This document shows, piece after piece, positions 9,257 to 17,088 of a stretch of DNA of 64,000 nucleotides (position 1 is the first letter of the stretch; each line of letters starts with the position of its first letter). The notes beneath the pieces were generated by a model that was not told where the DNA came from, did not search any database, and saw only the letters and a list, made by a program, of their open reading frames with translations. The stretch is taken from the NCBI RefSeq assembly GCF_003323745.1, contig NZ_QOIL01000008.1:269404-333403 (forward strand), given 5' to 3'. The translations under genes and the position numbers were made by a program. Source of the DNA: Sphaerisporangium album. Its GTDB lineage: Bacteria > Actinomycetota > Actinomycetes > Streptosporangiales > Streptosporangiaceae.

Positions 9257-9626
9257 CGGGCAGCGAGTCCCCGCTCCTGGAGTGACCTCCGTCCATACCC
9301 CAGGGTGACCGCCGTCCGCCCGTGACCTGGACGACGGCTGCCCGCCCGTACCCGGGAGCGACCGCTGTCGGCGCTCATACCCCGGAGCGACCGCTGCCTG
9401 CCCGTACAGGCCCCCTACGGCGCCGCCGGACGCCCCTTCGGCCGTGGCCGTCGCCGGAAGCCGGTAAGCGGTGCGGTACGGTCGGTTTCATGAGCGTGCG
9501 CGGCGAGCCGGTGACCTCGCGCCCCTCGTGTGACCGTTCGTCCGGCTTCCCAGGGCGCCCCCCGGCGGGCCCGGAGACCCGAGGGCCCCGAGGGCATGGC
9601 CGATGCGTCATGGGCGAGGTGAACGC
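9257..9626. repeat. Intergenic region with degenerate direct repeats
   Basis: Between about 9279 and 9410 a unit of roughly 28-30 bases recurs at least three times with drift; its core is (A/G)TACCCC-GGAGCGACCGCTG followed by a CC-rich tail. No reading frame here has start signals or family features. Bases 9411-9626 contain no gene I can support. Confidence 0.5.
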
Positions 9627-10790
9627 GTGAGCCGTTCGGTTCAGGTGATCTGGGACGACGAGCTGATCTCCTACGACTTCGGCCCCGGGCACCCGCTCGC
9701 CCCCATCCGCGTCGAGCTGACCATGGCGCTCGCCCGCGACCTCGGGGTGCTCGACAAGGTGCGCGTCGCGGGGTGCGCCCCGGCGACCGACGACGAGCTC
9801 GCCCTGGTGCACACGCGCGACTACATCGACGCCGTCAAACGCGTGTCCGTCTTCGGCGCGCCCGACGTCTTCCACGGGCTCGGCACCCCGGACAACCCCG
9901 CTTTCGCCGGCGTGCACGAGGCGTCCGCGCTGGTCGCGGGGGCCACGCTGGCCGCCGCCCGCGCGGTGTGGACGGGCGAGGCCGAGCACGCGCTGAACGT
10001 CGCCGGTGGCCTGCACCACGCGATGCCGGGCCTGGCCAGCGGCTTCTGCGTGTACAACGACCCGGCGCTGGGCATCGCCTGGATGCTCGCGCAGGGGGCG
10101 CGGCGCGTCGCGTACGTGGACGTGGACGTCCACCACGGCGACGGCGTCCAGTCGATGTTCTACGACGACCCGCGCGTGCTGACGATCAGCCTGCACGAGA
10201 ACCCGCAGACCCTGTTCCCCGGCACCGGCTTCCCCGGCGAGACCGGCGCCGAGGGCACCGCGGTCAACGTCGCCCTGCCGGCCGGATGCGGGGACGCCGG
10301 GTGGCTGCGCGCCTTCCAGGCCGTGGTCCCGCCGCTGCTGCGCGAGTTCCAGCCGGAGGTGCTGGTCACCCAGCACGGCTGCGACAGCCACGCCCTGGAC
10401 CCGCTGGCGCACCTCATGCTGAGCCTGGACGGCCAGCGCCGGGCGTACGCCGCGCTGCACGCGCTGGCGCACGAGACCGCGGGCGGCCGGTGGCTGGCCA
10501 CGGGCGGCGGCGGGTACGAGCTGGTCCGGGTGGTGCCGCGGGCGTGGACGCACCTGATCGCCGAGGCGGCGGGCGCGCCGATCGACCCGGCCACCGAGAC
10601 GCCGCCGAGCTGGCGCGCGTTCGTCAGCGAACGCACGGGAGAGGTGCCCCCGCTCACCATGACCGACGGACGGAACCCGGAATTTCAGGATCTGTCGCGA
10701 GGTTACGACCCGGGTGACTCCATAGACCGGGCGATCATGGCGACGCGGAAGGCGATCTTCCCTTTTCACGGGCTGGACCCCCAGCCCTGA
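9627..10790 (+). CDS. acuC: AcuC-like histone deacetylase family protein
   Basis: A class I HDAC-fold, zinc-dependent deacetylase of 387 residues. In Bacillus AcuC deacetylates and activates acetyl-CoA synthetase. The visible active-site motifs are GGLHHAM (the His pair), FCVYNDPALGI, YVDVDVHHGDGVQ (Asp/His zinc ligands), TISLHENP, and the late GGGGYELVRV that carries the transition-state Tyr. GTG 9627 is preferred, with GAGGTG five bases upstream; ATG 9603 is in frame but has a worse context. The following gene is on the same strand after 86 bases. Confidence 0.93.
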   Translation: MSRSVQVIWDDELISYDFGPGHPLAPIRVELTMALARDLGVLDKVRVAGCAPATDDELALVHTRDYIDAVKRVSVFGAPDVFHGLGTPDNPAFAGVHEASALVAGATLAAARAVWTGEAEHALNVAGGLHHAMPGLASGFCVYNDPALGIAWMLAQGARRVAYVDVDVHHGDGVQSMFYDDPRVLTISLHENPQTLFPGTGFPGETGAEGTAVNVALPAGCGDAGWLRAFQAVVPPLLREFQPEVLVTQHGCDSHALDPLAHLMLSLDGQRRAYAALHALAHETAGGRWLATGGGGYELVRVVPRAWTHLIAEAAGAPIDPATETPPSWRAFVSERTGEVPPLTMTDGRNPEFQDLSRGYDPGDSIDRAIMATRKAIFPFHGLDPQP

Positions 10791-10876
10791 TCCCGCACGG
10801 CGAGGTGGCCGCCCGTGCGTGGCGTTGTGAAGGTCGCGCGAGGGTCGCACGACCTGCCGAGTGGACGGAGTGAACG

Positions 10877-11683
10877 ATGGAGACCGCGACCCCTCCTTCG
10901 CGGGAAGAGCTGCGCGAGCATCTCGTCCGGACGAGGATCGCCGGCGACGTGGCGACCAGCCGGGAGAACAACCTTGACCACTATCGTTCCCTCGCCGTAC
11001 GCGACCCCCACTACATGTTCGGCCTCAGCATGGAGGGCGACTGGACCTTCCGGGACATCCTCGCGCTGATGGCCAAGTCCGCGGGCGTCGTCCCCGACCC
11101 GGGGTTCCGCACGGGCCAGGACACGATCGACCCGGACCGCACCATCGACGCCCTGGACGCCATGGGCGACCGGATCGCCGCCGCGCTGAAGCGCGAGAAC
11201 CCTCGCATCCTCATCGCGACCGGCCACCCGACCGGCCTGCTCACCACCCACCTCGCCCTCGCGCGCCTCGCCCGGCGGCACGGCGCGCGGCTGCTCACCC
11301 CGGGCGAGACGCGGGCGTTCACCCACGGCGGCCTGGGCCGCAGGCGCCGCATCCGGTACCTGGACGATGTGGCGATGCTGGACGACGGCGGCGCCCTCGT
11401 CCACACCCACGACCCCGCCCCGATGCAGGCGATGCTGGCCGAGCTGGACGAGGCCGGGGAGGAGCGGCCGGACCTGGTGATCGCCGACCACGGCTGGGCG
11501 GGCGCGGCCGGGGAGGCGGGCATCGAGACCGTCGGGTTCGCCGACAGCAACGACCCCGGGCTCTTCGTCGGAGAGGCCGAGGGGAAGATCTCGGTGACCG
11601 TCCCCCTTGACGACAACGTGTTGCCGCGCCATTACGGTCCGATGACCGACTACTTGGTCTCAAGGGTCACGAGTGGCATGTGA
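10877..11683 (+). CDS. Conserved actinobacterial protein annotated as phosphatase
   Basis: A 268-residue soluble protein of a family that in actinomycetes lies between acuC and the small HTH/bS22 genes and is usually called a phosphatase without biochemical proof. Conserved-looking blocks are ILIATGHPTGLLTTH in the middle, HTHDPAPM, VIADHGWAGAA and the C-terminal GEAEGKISVTVPLDDNV. The pattern (GHP, HTH, DHGW) suggests a metal- or phosphate-binding alpha/beta fold, but no standard phosphatase signature is complete. ATG 10877 follows GGACGGAGTG. The function is inherited from family annotation and is uncertain. Confidence 0.75.
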   Translation: METATPPSREELREHLVRTRIAGDVATSRENNLDHYRSLAVRDPHYMFGLSMEGDWTFRDILALMAKSAGVVPDPGFRTGQDTIDPDRTIDALDAMGDRIAAALKRENPRILIATGHPTGLLTTHLALARLARRHGARLLTPGETRAFTHGGLGRRRRIRYLDDVAMLDDGGALVHTHDPAPMQAMLAELDEAGEERPDLVIADHGWAGAAGEAGIETVGFADSNDPGLFVGEAEGKISVTVPLDDNVLPRHYGPMTDYLVSRVTSGM

Positions 11684-11904
11684 GGCGCCTGTCGCGTAAT
11701 CCGGTCGTGCCCTAACGTCCGTTTCCAACGTGCCATCTGAGCTCGGCATCGACCGTTTGCCAACTTTTTTCTGATCCCGGGTGGCTCTAATGAGACGTGG
11801 TCAGACCGTTCGCAAGATCGGGAACAGGGCTCGGCCTGGCTGCTGGCCAGCGACTTTTCCCATTCTGGTGGCAGGCGTCTCCTCTGACTGGTGGAATAGG
11901 GGGT

Positions 11905-11932
11905 TTGCGCGATCCGAGGCGCGCTCTACGCT
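11905..11932 (+). promoter_or_regulatory. Possible promoter for the small HTH gene
   Basis: TTGCGC (11905-11910) and TACGCT (11927-11932) are separated by 16 bases, upstream of the HTH gene start at 12005. The 320-base gap from 11684 also holds a T6 run near 11765; I see no gene in it. Confidence 0.35.
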
Positions 11933-12004
11933 GACAGCAGTACACGTGCGTGAGCAATGGCACCAGTGGGGATAACCCGGAAACACGTGCGGAAGAGGCG
12001 TCCG

Positions 12005-12208
12005 ATGGCTGCAGGCGAAAGACCTCTCAGCGAGGTGAAGTTCCTGACGGTGGCAGAGGTTGCCACCGTCATGCGGGTGTCCAAGATGACGGTGTACCGG
12101 CTCGTGCACTCGGGGGAGTTACCGGCCATCCGGGTCGGGCGATCCTTCAGGGTGCCCGAGCAGGCGGTGCACGACTACCTGAGGGATGCGTTCATCGAAG
12201 CGGGTTGA
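12005..12208 (+). CDS. Small excisionase/BldC-type helix-turn-helix DNA-binding protein
   Basis: A 67-residue protein consisting of a single MerR/excisionase-like winged HTH. FLTVAEVATVMRVSKMTVYRL is the helix-turn-helix, GELPAIRVGRSFRVPEQAV is the wing, and a C-terminal helix ends the protein. The ATG at 12005 has GAGG six bases upstream, which excludes longer in-frame starts. Such genes precede bS22 in many actinobacteria, so it is a core regulator rather than a phage remnant. The target DNA is unknown. Confidence 0.88.
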   Translation: MAAGERPLSEVKFLTVAEVATVMRVSKMTVYRLVHSGELPAIRVGRSFRVPEQAVHDYLRDAFIEAG

Positions 12209-12366
12209 ACTGACCAGTAGCGACATCGGCGGTTATTGGCCGGCAACCGTTAGATAACGAGCGCATCAGGTTGCCAGGGGGCGAACACCCCAACCGGAGC
12301 GTGGCGGGCGGCTCGCCGCCCGCATCGTGGCCGGTCGCGGGCGTCCCCTGGAGTGGTACGCGGGAT

Positions 12367-12454
12367 CCCCCCAGGGAGCGCCGTTCCCCCCAGGGAGCGA
12401 GCGACCGCGAATCGCCGGTAGGCTGTTGAGTCGGTGTGCTTCATGGCGAAGCAC
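12367..12454 (+). promoter_or_regulatory. Leader region of bS22: direct repeat, -10 box and hairpin
   Basis: The 362-base gap before bS22 has three elements in order. A 14-base direct repeat CCCCCCAGGGAGCG occurs at 12367-12380 and again at 12386-12399, a 19-base period. A -10 box TAGGCT lies at 12419-12424. A perfect 7-bp stem with a 5-base loop, GTGCTTC-ATGGC-GAAGCAC, lies at 12436-12454. Transcription from the -10 would give a leader of about 140 bases with the hairpin at its 5' end. Confidence 0.45.
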
Positions 12455-12570
12455 CGATCCGGGTTGCGGGCGTGCCGTGAGAGCGGCGTGTCCCCATGAC
12501 TCCGGGCGGTGCGTCACTCGCCGGACGGCACTCGCTGATTTGACAAAACCTACCTTCACCTGGGGGTCCC

Positions 12571-12669
12571 GTGGGCTCTGTGATCAAGAAGCGTCGTAAG
12601 CGCATGGCGAAGAAGAAGCACCGCAAGCTTCTCAAGAAGACCCGCATCCAGCGGCGTAACAAGAAGTAG
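12571..12669 (+). CDS. Ribosomal protein bS22 (AURKAIP1/COX24-domain, 32 aa)
   Basis: A 32-residue, extremely basic protein: Lys and Arg make up well over half of it, and it reads [20 protein letters not shown] at the start. It matches the actinobacterial small-subunit protein bS22, a bacterial member of the AURKAIP1/COX24 family that binds 16S rRNA near the decoding region in mycobacterial ribosomes. The start is GTG with GGGGG a few bases upstream; the stop is TAG. Its place between the excisionase-type HTH gene and the epimerase gene is the conserved actinobacterial order, which supports a gene this short. Confidence 0.93.
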   Translation: MGSVIKKRRKRMAKKKHRKLLKKTRIQRRNKK

Positions 12670-12772
12670 CAGCGCGGACCGACGACGCGGAGCGGCGGGC
12701 CGGGTGCGACGAGGCGCCCGGCGAGCACCCGAGCAGAGCGGTACCCACAGCACGTGATCCTGCGAGGCGCCG

Positions 12773-13813
12773 ATGACCCACACAGTGCTCGTCACGGGGG
12801 TCTCCCGGCACATCGGCGCGCGCGTGGCGAGCGCCCTCGCAGCCGATCCGGAGATCGACCGGGTCATTGGTGTGGACACCGTGCCGCCGCCATCGCTCAC
12901 GCGGGGCGGCGGCGGCCCCGCGCTCGGCCGCACCGAGTTCGTCCGCGTCGATCTGCGCAGCCCTGACATCGCGCGCGTGATCGCCGCGGCCGACGTCGAC
13001 TCCGTCGTCCACATGAGCCTCGTCAGCGCTCCTTCGAAGACCACCGGCCGGTCCTCGATGAAGGAGCACAACGTCATCGGCACCATGCAGTTGCTCGGGG
13101 CGTGCCAGCGGTCCGCCACGGTACGCCGCGTGGTGGTCCGGTCCACGACGGCGGTGTACGGCTCCTCGTCGCACGACCCGGCGGTCTTCACCGAGGACGC
13201 CGAGCCGGTCGAGGTCCCCGTCTCCGGGTACGCCAAGGACGCCTCGGAGGTCGAGGCGTACGTCCGCGGCTTCGCCCGGCGGCGCCCCGACATCACGGTC
13301 TCGACGCTGCGCTTCGCCAACTTCATGGGCCCGGGGGTGGACTCGCCGCTGACGCGGTATTTCACCCAGCCCGTCGTCCCGACCGTCTTCGGTTTCGACC
13401 CGCGCCTGCAGTTCGTCCACGAGGACGACGGGGTCGAGGTCCTGCGCCGCATGGCCGTCGAGGACCACCCCGGCACGTACAACGTCGCCGGGGAGGGCGT
13501 CATGCTCCTGTCGCAGTGCGTGCGCAGAAGCGGCCGGCCCACCGTCCCCGTCCCGTCCCCCGCCTTCCGCGTCCTCGGCGAGCTCGCCCGGCGCGCCGGG
13601 CGCGTCGACTTCTCTCCCGAGCAGCTCGCCCTGATGAGCTACGGGCGCGCCGTCGACAGCGACAAGATCGTCGCCGAGCTCGAATGGCGGCCGAAGTTCA
13701 CCACCGCGACCGCGTTCGCGGATTTCCTCCACTCGCGTGGCCTGTTTGGCGGCACGCCACTCCCTGTGATCGACTGGTTGGGAACAGTGCTCGGTGGGGG
13801 CGGGAAACAGTGA
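12773..13813 (+). CDS. NAD-dependent epimerase/dehydratase (extended SDR)
   Basis: A 346-residue extended short-chain dehydrogenase. The N-terminal VLVTGVSRHIGARV is a divergent GxxGxxG nucleotide site; a VDLRSPD strand follows, then VVHMSL, RSTTAVYGSS and SGYAKDASEVE, where Tyr and Lys form the YxxxK catalytic pair. Late motifs (LRFANFMGPG, FVHEDDGVEV) contact the sugar nucleotide in relatives. The substrate is probably a nucleotide sugar but is not identifiable. ATG 12773 has GAGG five bases before it. The stop overlaps the GTG of the acyltransferase gene by four bases, suggesting joint work on an envelope glycolipid. Confidence 0.88.
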   Translation: MTHTVLVTGVSRHIGARVASALAADPEIDRVIGVDTVPPPSLTRGGGGPALGRTEFVRVDLRSPDIARVIAAADVDSVVHMSLVSAPSKTTGRSSMKEHNVIGTMQLLGACQRSATVRRVVVRSTTAVYGSSSHDPAVFTEDAEPVEVPVSGYAKDASEVEAYVRGFARRRPDITVSTLRFANFMGPGVDSPLTRYFTQPVVPTVFGFDPRLQFVHEDDGVEVLRRMAVEDHPGTYNVAGEGVMLLSQCVRRSGRPTVPVPSPAFRVLGELARRAGRVDFSPEQLALMSYGRAVDSDKIVAELEWRPKFTTATAFADFLHSRGLFGGTPLPVIDWLGTVLGGGGKQ

Positions 13814-14763
13814 AGCAGACAGACGCATTCTCAGACTTTCACGACGAAGAGGGCGAGACCGCGCGGGTCATCCCGATCACGTCCGCGCGGCGCGGCACGG
13901 AGGACGGCGCGCCCAAGAACGTCGAGGACCGTCTCACCGAGTTCCTGGACTTCCTGCGCAGGCGCCTCGCCGGCGAGTACGAGGTCGACGAGTTCGGCTT
14001 CGACCCCGAGCTCAACGACAAGGTGCTCCTGGAGCTGATCCGCCCCCTGTACCGGCACTGGTTTCGCGTCCAGACCATCGGCCTCGCGAACGTCCCAGAC
14101 GAGGCCGGGGCCCTGGTCGTCGCCAACCACTCCGGCACGATCCCCGTCGACGCCCTCATGCTCCAGGTCGCGCTGCACGACGAGCACCCCGCCCACCGGC
14201 CGCTCCGGCTGCTCGGCGCCGACCTCGTCTACCAGCTCCCCGTCCTCGCCCATCTGTCCCGCAAGTCCGGCCACACCCTCGCCTGCCCCGAGGACGCCGA
14301 CCGGCTGATGCGCAAGGGCGAACTCGTCGGCGTCTTCCCCGAGGGCTTCAAAGGCGTCGGCAAGCCGTTCTCCGAGCGGTACAAGCTACAGCGCTTCGGC
14401 AGGGGCGGTTTCGTGGCCTCCGCGATCCGCGCCGGCGTGCCCATCATCCCGTGCGCGATCGTCGGCGCCGAGGAGATCTATCCCAAGATCGGCGACCTGC
14501 GCTCCCTCGCCCGCCTGTTCGGCCTCCCGTACCTCCCCATCACCCCGCTCTTCCCCTGGCTCGGCCCCCTGGGCCTCGTCCCCCTGCCGTCCAAGTGGAT
14601 GATCGAGTTCGGCGAACCGATCCGCACCGACACGTTGGACCCCGAAGAGGCCGACGACCCCATGCTCGTCTTCAACCTCACCGACCAGGTCCGCGAGCTG
14701 ATCCAGCAACAACTCAACCGCCTCCGCCTCCAACGCGGCCACGCCTTCCCCCCGTTCTTCTGA
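13810..14763 (+). CDS. 1-acyl-glycerol-3-phosphate acyltransferase-like (PlsC domain) protein
   Basis: A 317-residue PlsC-domain protein, predicted to be peripheral at the inner face of the membrane. An acidic N-terminal region of about 90 residues precedes the acyltransferase domain. Motif I is NHSGTIPVD, with six residues between His and Asp instead of the usual four; motif III is VFPEGFKG (FPEG); a PIIPCAIVGAEE strand follows. It starts at GTG within the epimerase stop. The relaxed HxD spacing puts it in the actinobacterial lysophospholipid-acyltransferase subgroup, not classical PlsC; acceptor and acyl donor are unknown. Confidence 0.85.
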   Translation: MKQTDAFSDFHDEEGETARVIPITSARRGTEDGAPKNVEDRLTEFLDFLRRRLAGEYEVDEFGFDPELNDKVLLELIRPLYRHWFRVQTIGLANVPDEAGALVVANHSGTIPVDALMLQVALHDEHPAHRPLRLLGADLVYQLPVLAHLSRKSGHTLACPEDADRLMRKGELVGVFPEGFKGVGKPFSERYKLQRFGRGGFVASAIRAGVPIIPCAIVGAEEIYPKIGDLRSLARLFGLPYLPITPLFPWLGPLGLVPLPSKWMIEFGEPIRTDTLDPEEADDPMLVFNLTDQVRELIQQQLNRLRLQRGHAFPPFF

Positions 14764-14902
14764 CCGCCCGCCCTCGGTCCCGCGCCGCACTCCCGCCTGG
14801 TCGGGCTCTACCGCTGATCATCCATGTGATGCCGACCGCGGTGGTGATCGCGAATCGTCGTCGCGTGCTAAGTTCCTGATGCGGTCGAGCGGAGCGGGGG
14901 CA

Positions 14903-15115
14903 GTGATCTTCACTTACGAGTTCGCCATCGTCGAGTGGTTGTGGGACCAGGAGGCCATCCGGGTCAACATGCCCGGGGGAAACGAGCGCGTCCTGGCCGG
15001 CAGCCACGACGAGGTGGTCGCGCTGCTCTCCGAGTTCGGTGGTCAGGGCTGGGATGTGGCCACGTGCGCGGCCGCCGGCAACTGGCTGTTGTGGACCCTG
15101 CGCCGCCAGCTCTGA
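14903..15115 (+). CDS. Small DUF4177-like protein
   Basis: About 70 residues from GTG 14903, which has GGAG eight bases upstream; ATG 14879 would add eight residues. The layout resembles DUF4177: an opening strand FTYEFAIVEW, a helix HDEVVALLSEFGGQGWDV and a closing strand NWLLWTLRR, where GxGW is the family's most recognisable feature. A -10-like TAAGTT lies at 14869-14874. The function is unknown; such proteins are small soluble domains. It stands alone between the acyltransferase and phosphoesterase genes. Confidence 0.6.
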   Translation: MIFTYEFAIVEWLWDQEAIRVNMPGGNERVLAGSHDEVVALLSEFGGQGWDVATCAAAGNWLLWTLRRQL

Positions 15116-15282
15116 TGCCCGCGGACTCCACGCTGATGCCTACGCGTCGGCAGTGACATGGTCCCCACCTCCGTGCGTGGGCCTGTTGCGGTCAGGCCGG
15201 ATCCTACGGTTCTCGACCGGCATTCGATCGCGCATCGCGAACGCCGTAGCGTGGCGGGGGGCGGCCGTGCAGGGTGGGAGGC

Positions 15283-16023
15283 ATGCGAATAGCCGTACTT
15301 TCCGACATCCACGGCGTGCTGCCGGCCCTCGAAGCGGTGCTCGCCGACCCCGACGTGGCGGCGGCCGACCTGCTCGTCCTCACCGGGGACATCGCCGCGG
15401 GCCCCCAGCCTGTGGAGACGCTCGATCTGCTGACCGGCCTCGGCGAACGCGTGCTGTGGGTCAACGGCAACGCCGACCGCGAGCTGGTCGAGGTCGCCAG
15501 GGGCGGGCCGTGCGAGTACGAGATCTCCCGATGGGCAGGCGAGCGGCTTCGCCCGGACCAGGTCGACCTGCTGGCCGCCCTTCCCGACCGGCAGGTGCTG
15601 GACCTCGGCAGGCTCGGCACCACCCTCTTCGTCCACGCCACGCCGCGCCGGGACGACGAGATGATCCTCGTGGACAGCGCGCTCGCCCGGTGGGCCGAGG
15701 TGCTCGACGGCGTCACCGCCGACACCGTGGTGCTGGGCAACACCCATATGCCGTTCGTCCGGCTGGTGGACCGCAGGCTCGTGGTCAACCCCGGGTCGGT
15801 CGGCATGCCGTACGGGACCTCGGGCGCCCACTGGGCCCTGCTGGACTCCGGCATTGGCGCGGTCACCCTCCGCCGCACTCCGTTCGACGCCGCCGCCGCG
15901 GCGAGCCGGCTGGTGGCCGAGAGCGGCTTCGACGACATCGAGCAGTGGGTCGCCGAGTTCGTCACCGCCACCTACTCCGACACCGAGGCCCTGGACGACT
16001 TCGCCAAGGCCGAAGGCCGCTGA
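15283..16023 (+). CDS. YfcE/MJ0936-like metallophosphoesterase
   Basis: A 246-residue binuclear-metal phosphoesterase. Metal-binding motifs appear in order: VLSDIHGVLPALEAVL (DxH), VLTGDIAAGP (GD), VNGNADREL (GNxD), a FVHATP segment and VVLGNTHMPF (GNTH in place of the usual GHTH), then VNPGSVGMP. ATG 15283 gives the canonical MRIAVLSD start; an in-frame ATG three codons earlier is possible. Related enzymes hydrolyse phosphodiesters or nucleotides; the physiological substrate is unknown. The gene ends convergently against the STAS region. Confidence 0.9.
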   Translation: MRIAVLSDIHGVLPALEAVLADPDVAAADLLVLTGDIAAGPQPVETLDLLTGLGERVLWVNGNADRELVEVARGGPCEYEISRWAGERLRPDQVDLLAALPDRQVLDLGRLGTTLFVHATPRRDDEMILVDSALARWAEVLDGVTADTVVLGNTHMPFVRLVDRRLVVNPGSVGMPYGTSGAHWALLDSGIGAVTLRRTPFDAAAAASRLVAESGFDDIEQWVAEFVTATYSDTEALDDFAKAEGR

Positions 16024-16073
16024 GCACCCCCGGCCAGTTCAGCGGGAGGTCACCGCCCCTGCTATGGCGCGAG

Positions 16074-16253
16074 TCAGGTCACCCGAGTGGCCGGTAGGTT
16101 CCAGATGGCTTGCCGACCTGGGGCGTCGAGGCGGACGGTCTGTTCGTCCGGCCTGATGTGGACGGTGAATTCGCGCTCGGGAGGCTCGCCGGCGTCGCGC
16201 CAGGCGGTTACGGCGTGTGTGGAGGGGGCGAAGTTCGGATCAGGCGCCGTGGC
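16074..16253 (-). pseudogene. Coding-like 59-codon tail directly after the STAS stop codon, same frame
   Basis: Immediately after the TAG of the STAS gene the same reading frame stays open for 59 codons to a TGA at 16074-16076. It has the strong G/C third-position bias of real genes here. The peptide looks protein-like, with segments such as APSTHAVTAWRDAGEPPERE, FTVHIRPDEQTVRLDAPG and QAIWNLPATRV, but it contains no start codon or ribosome site of its own. It may be the remnant of a decayed gene or domain, or an extension reached only by stop-codon readthrough. I do not recognise the family. Confidence 0.45.
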
Positions 16254-16646
16254 CTACGGGGTCAGGGCGGCTTCTACGGTCGGGTAGATGGGGAGGATCG
16301 AGGTCAGTTGGGCCAGTTCGAGGATGCGGCGGACGTTGGGGTGGACGCGGGCGACGCGGAAGGTCGCGTCGGCGGACCGGCTCTGCTTGTAGGCCATGAC
16401 CAGGGCGCCGATGCCGCTGGAGTCGCAGAACTCGACGCCGCTCATCTCCAGGACGACGTGCCGGACCTCCGGGTCGGCGAAGCGCTGGGCGAGATAGGCG
16501 CCGAGGCGGGGCGCGGTGTGGTAGTCGGTCGCGCCGGACACGGAGACCACGCGCACGTCGCCGCGACGTTCCTCGGAGATGTTCATCTCCCACTGCGGGC
16601 CGAGCGGCGAAGGGGTGGACCCCTGCGGTTCGTCGGGGGATTTCAT
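16254..16646 (-). CDS. STAS-domain anti-sigma-factor antagonist
   Basis: A 130-residue member of the SpoIIAA/RsbV family. After about 18 variable residues comes the STAS fold: VRVVSVSGATDYHTAP, VRHVVLEMSGVEFCDSSGIG (with the phosphorylatable Ser76 after Asp75) and a terminal helix. Unphosphorylated, such proteins sequester their cognate HATPase anti-sigma kinase; phosphorylated, they release it. It lies 31 bases after the HATPase gene on the same strand, so kinase, phosphatase and antagonist appear to be one unit. The stop is TAG, followed in frame by an unusual open tail. Confidence 0.93.
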   Translation of the reverse strand: MKSPDEPQGSTPSPLGPQWEMNISEERRGDVRVVSVSGATDYHTAPRLGAYLAQRFADPEVRHVVLEMSGVEFCDSSGIGALVMAYKQSRSADATFRVARVHPNVRRILELAQLTSILPIYPTVEAALTP

Positions 16647-16677
16647 GTGGTCTGCTCTGCCTTCGTGGTCATTCGTC

Positions 16678-17088
16678 CTACTGTGCTCGGCCCGGTGCGG
16701 GTGTGAGGTCGACCTCCGCCCAGACGACCTTTCCTTCTGCTCCTTCCGCCCGGGGACTCACGCCCCATCGGGTGGCGATCCGTTCCACGAAGAACATGCC
16801 GCGGTGCCCGACGTCGCTGACCTCCGCGCGCAGGACGCGCGGCGGGCTCGGGTCGCCGTCGCCGACCTCCACCCGCAGGACGTCCCCCAGCCGGGTGAGG
16901 CGAACGGTCAGCAGTGTGGTCGCGGCGCGGGCGTGCTGGACGGCGTTGGCCACCAGCTCGTCCGTGATGATCGCCATGTCCAGCGCGTGGTCCGGCAGGT
17001 GCCACAGCCGGAGGGTGGCCTCGACGAGCAGCCGGGCGGCGGTGACCGACGCCGAGACCGGAGGGAAGTCCTTGGCGGCGGTCAGCAT
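16678..17088 (-). CDS. RsbW/SpoIIAB-like HATPase (anti-sigma kinase)
   Basis: A 136-residue GHKL-type ATP-binding protein. The N-box is [11 protein letters not shown], the G1 region [11 protein letters not shown] and the G2 region [18 protein letters not shown]. Such proteins bind a sigma factor or phosphorylate a STAS partner. The ATG at 17086-17088 overlaps the upstream phosphatase stop (ATGCTGA), which fixes this start over longer in-frame options and indicates translational coupling. Neighbours supply both partners: the SpoIIE phosphatase upstream and the STAS protein downstream. The sigma factor they control is not in the module. Confidence 0.9.
   Translation of the reverse strand: MLTAAKDFPPVSASVTAARLLVEATLRLWHLPDHALDMAIITDELVANAVQHARAATTLLTVRLTRLGDVLRVEVGDGDPSPPRVLRAEVSDVGHRGMFFVERIATRWGVSPRAEGAEGKVVWAEVDLTPAPGRAQ

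Noticed and set aside
9322..9630. 102-codon frame upstream of acuC
   Set aside because: It consists largely of the degenerate repeats and Pro/Arg/Gly residues, and has no ribosome site or recognisable domain.
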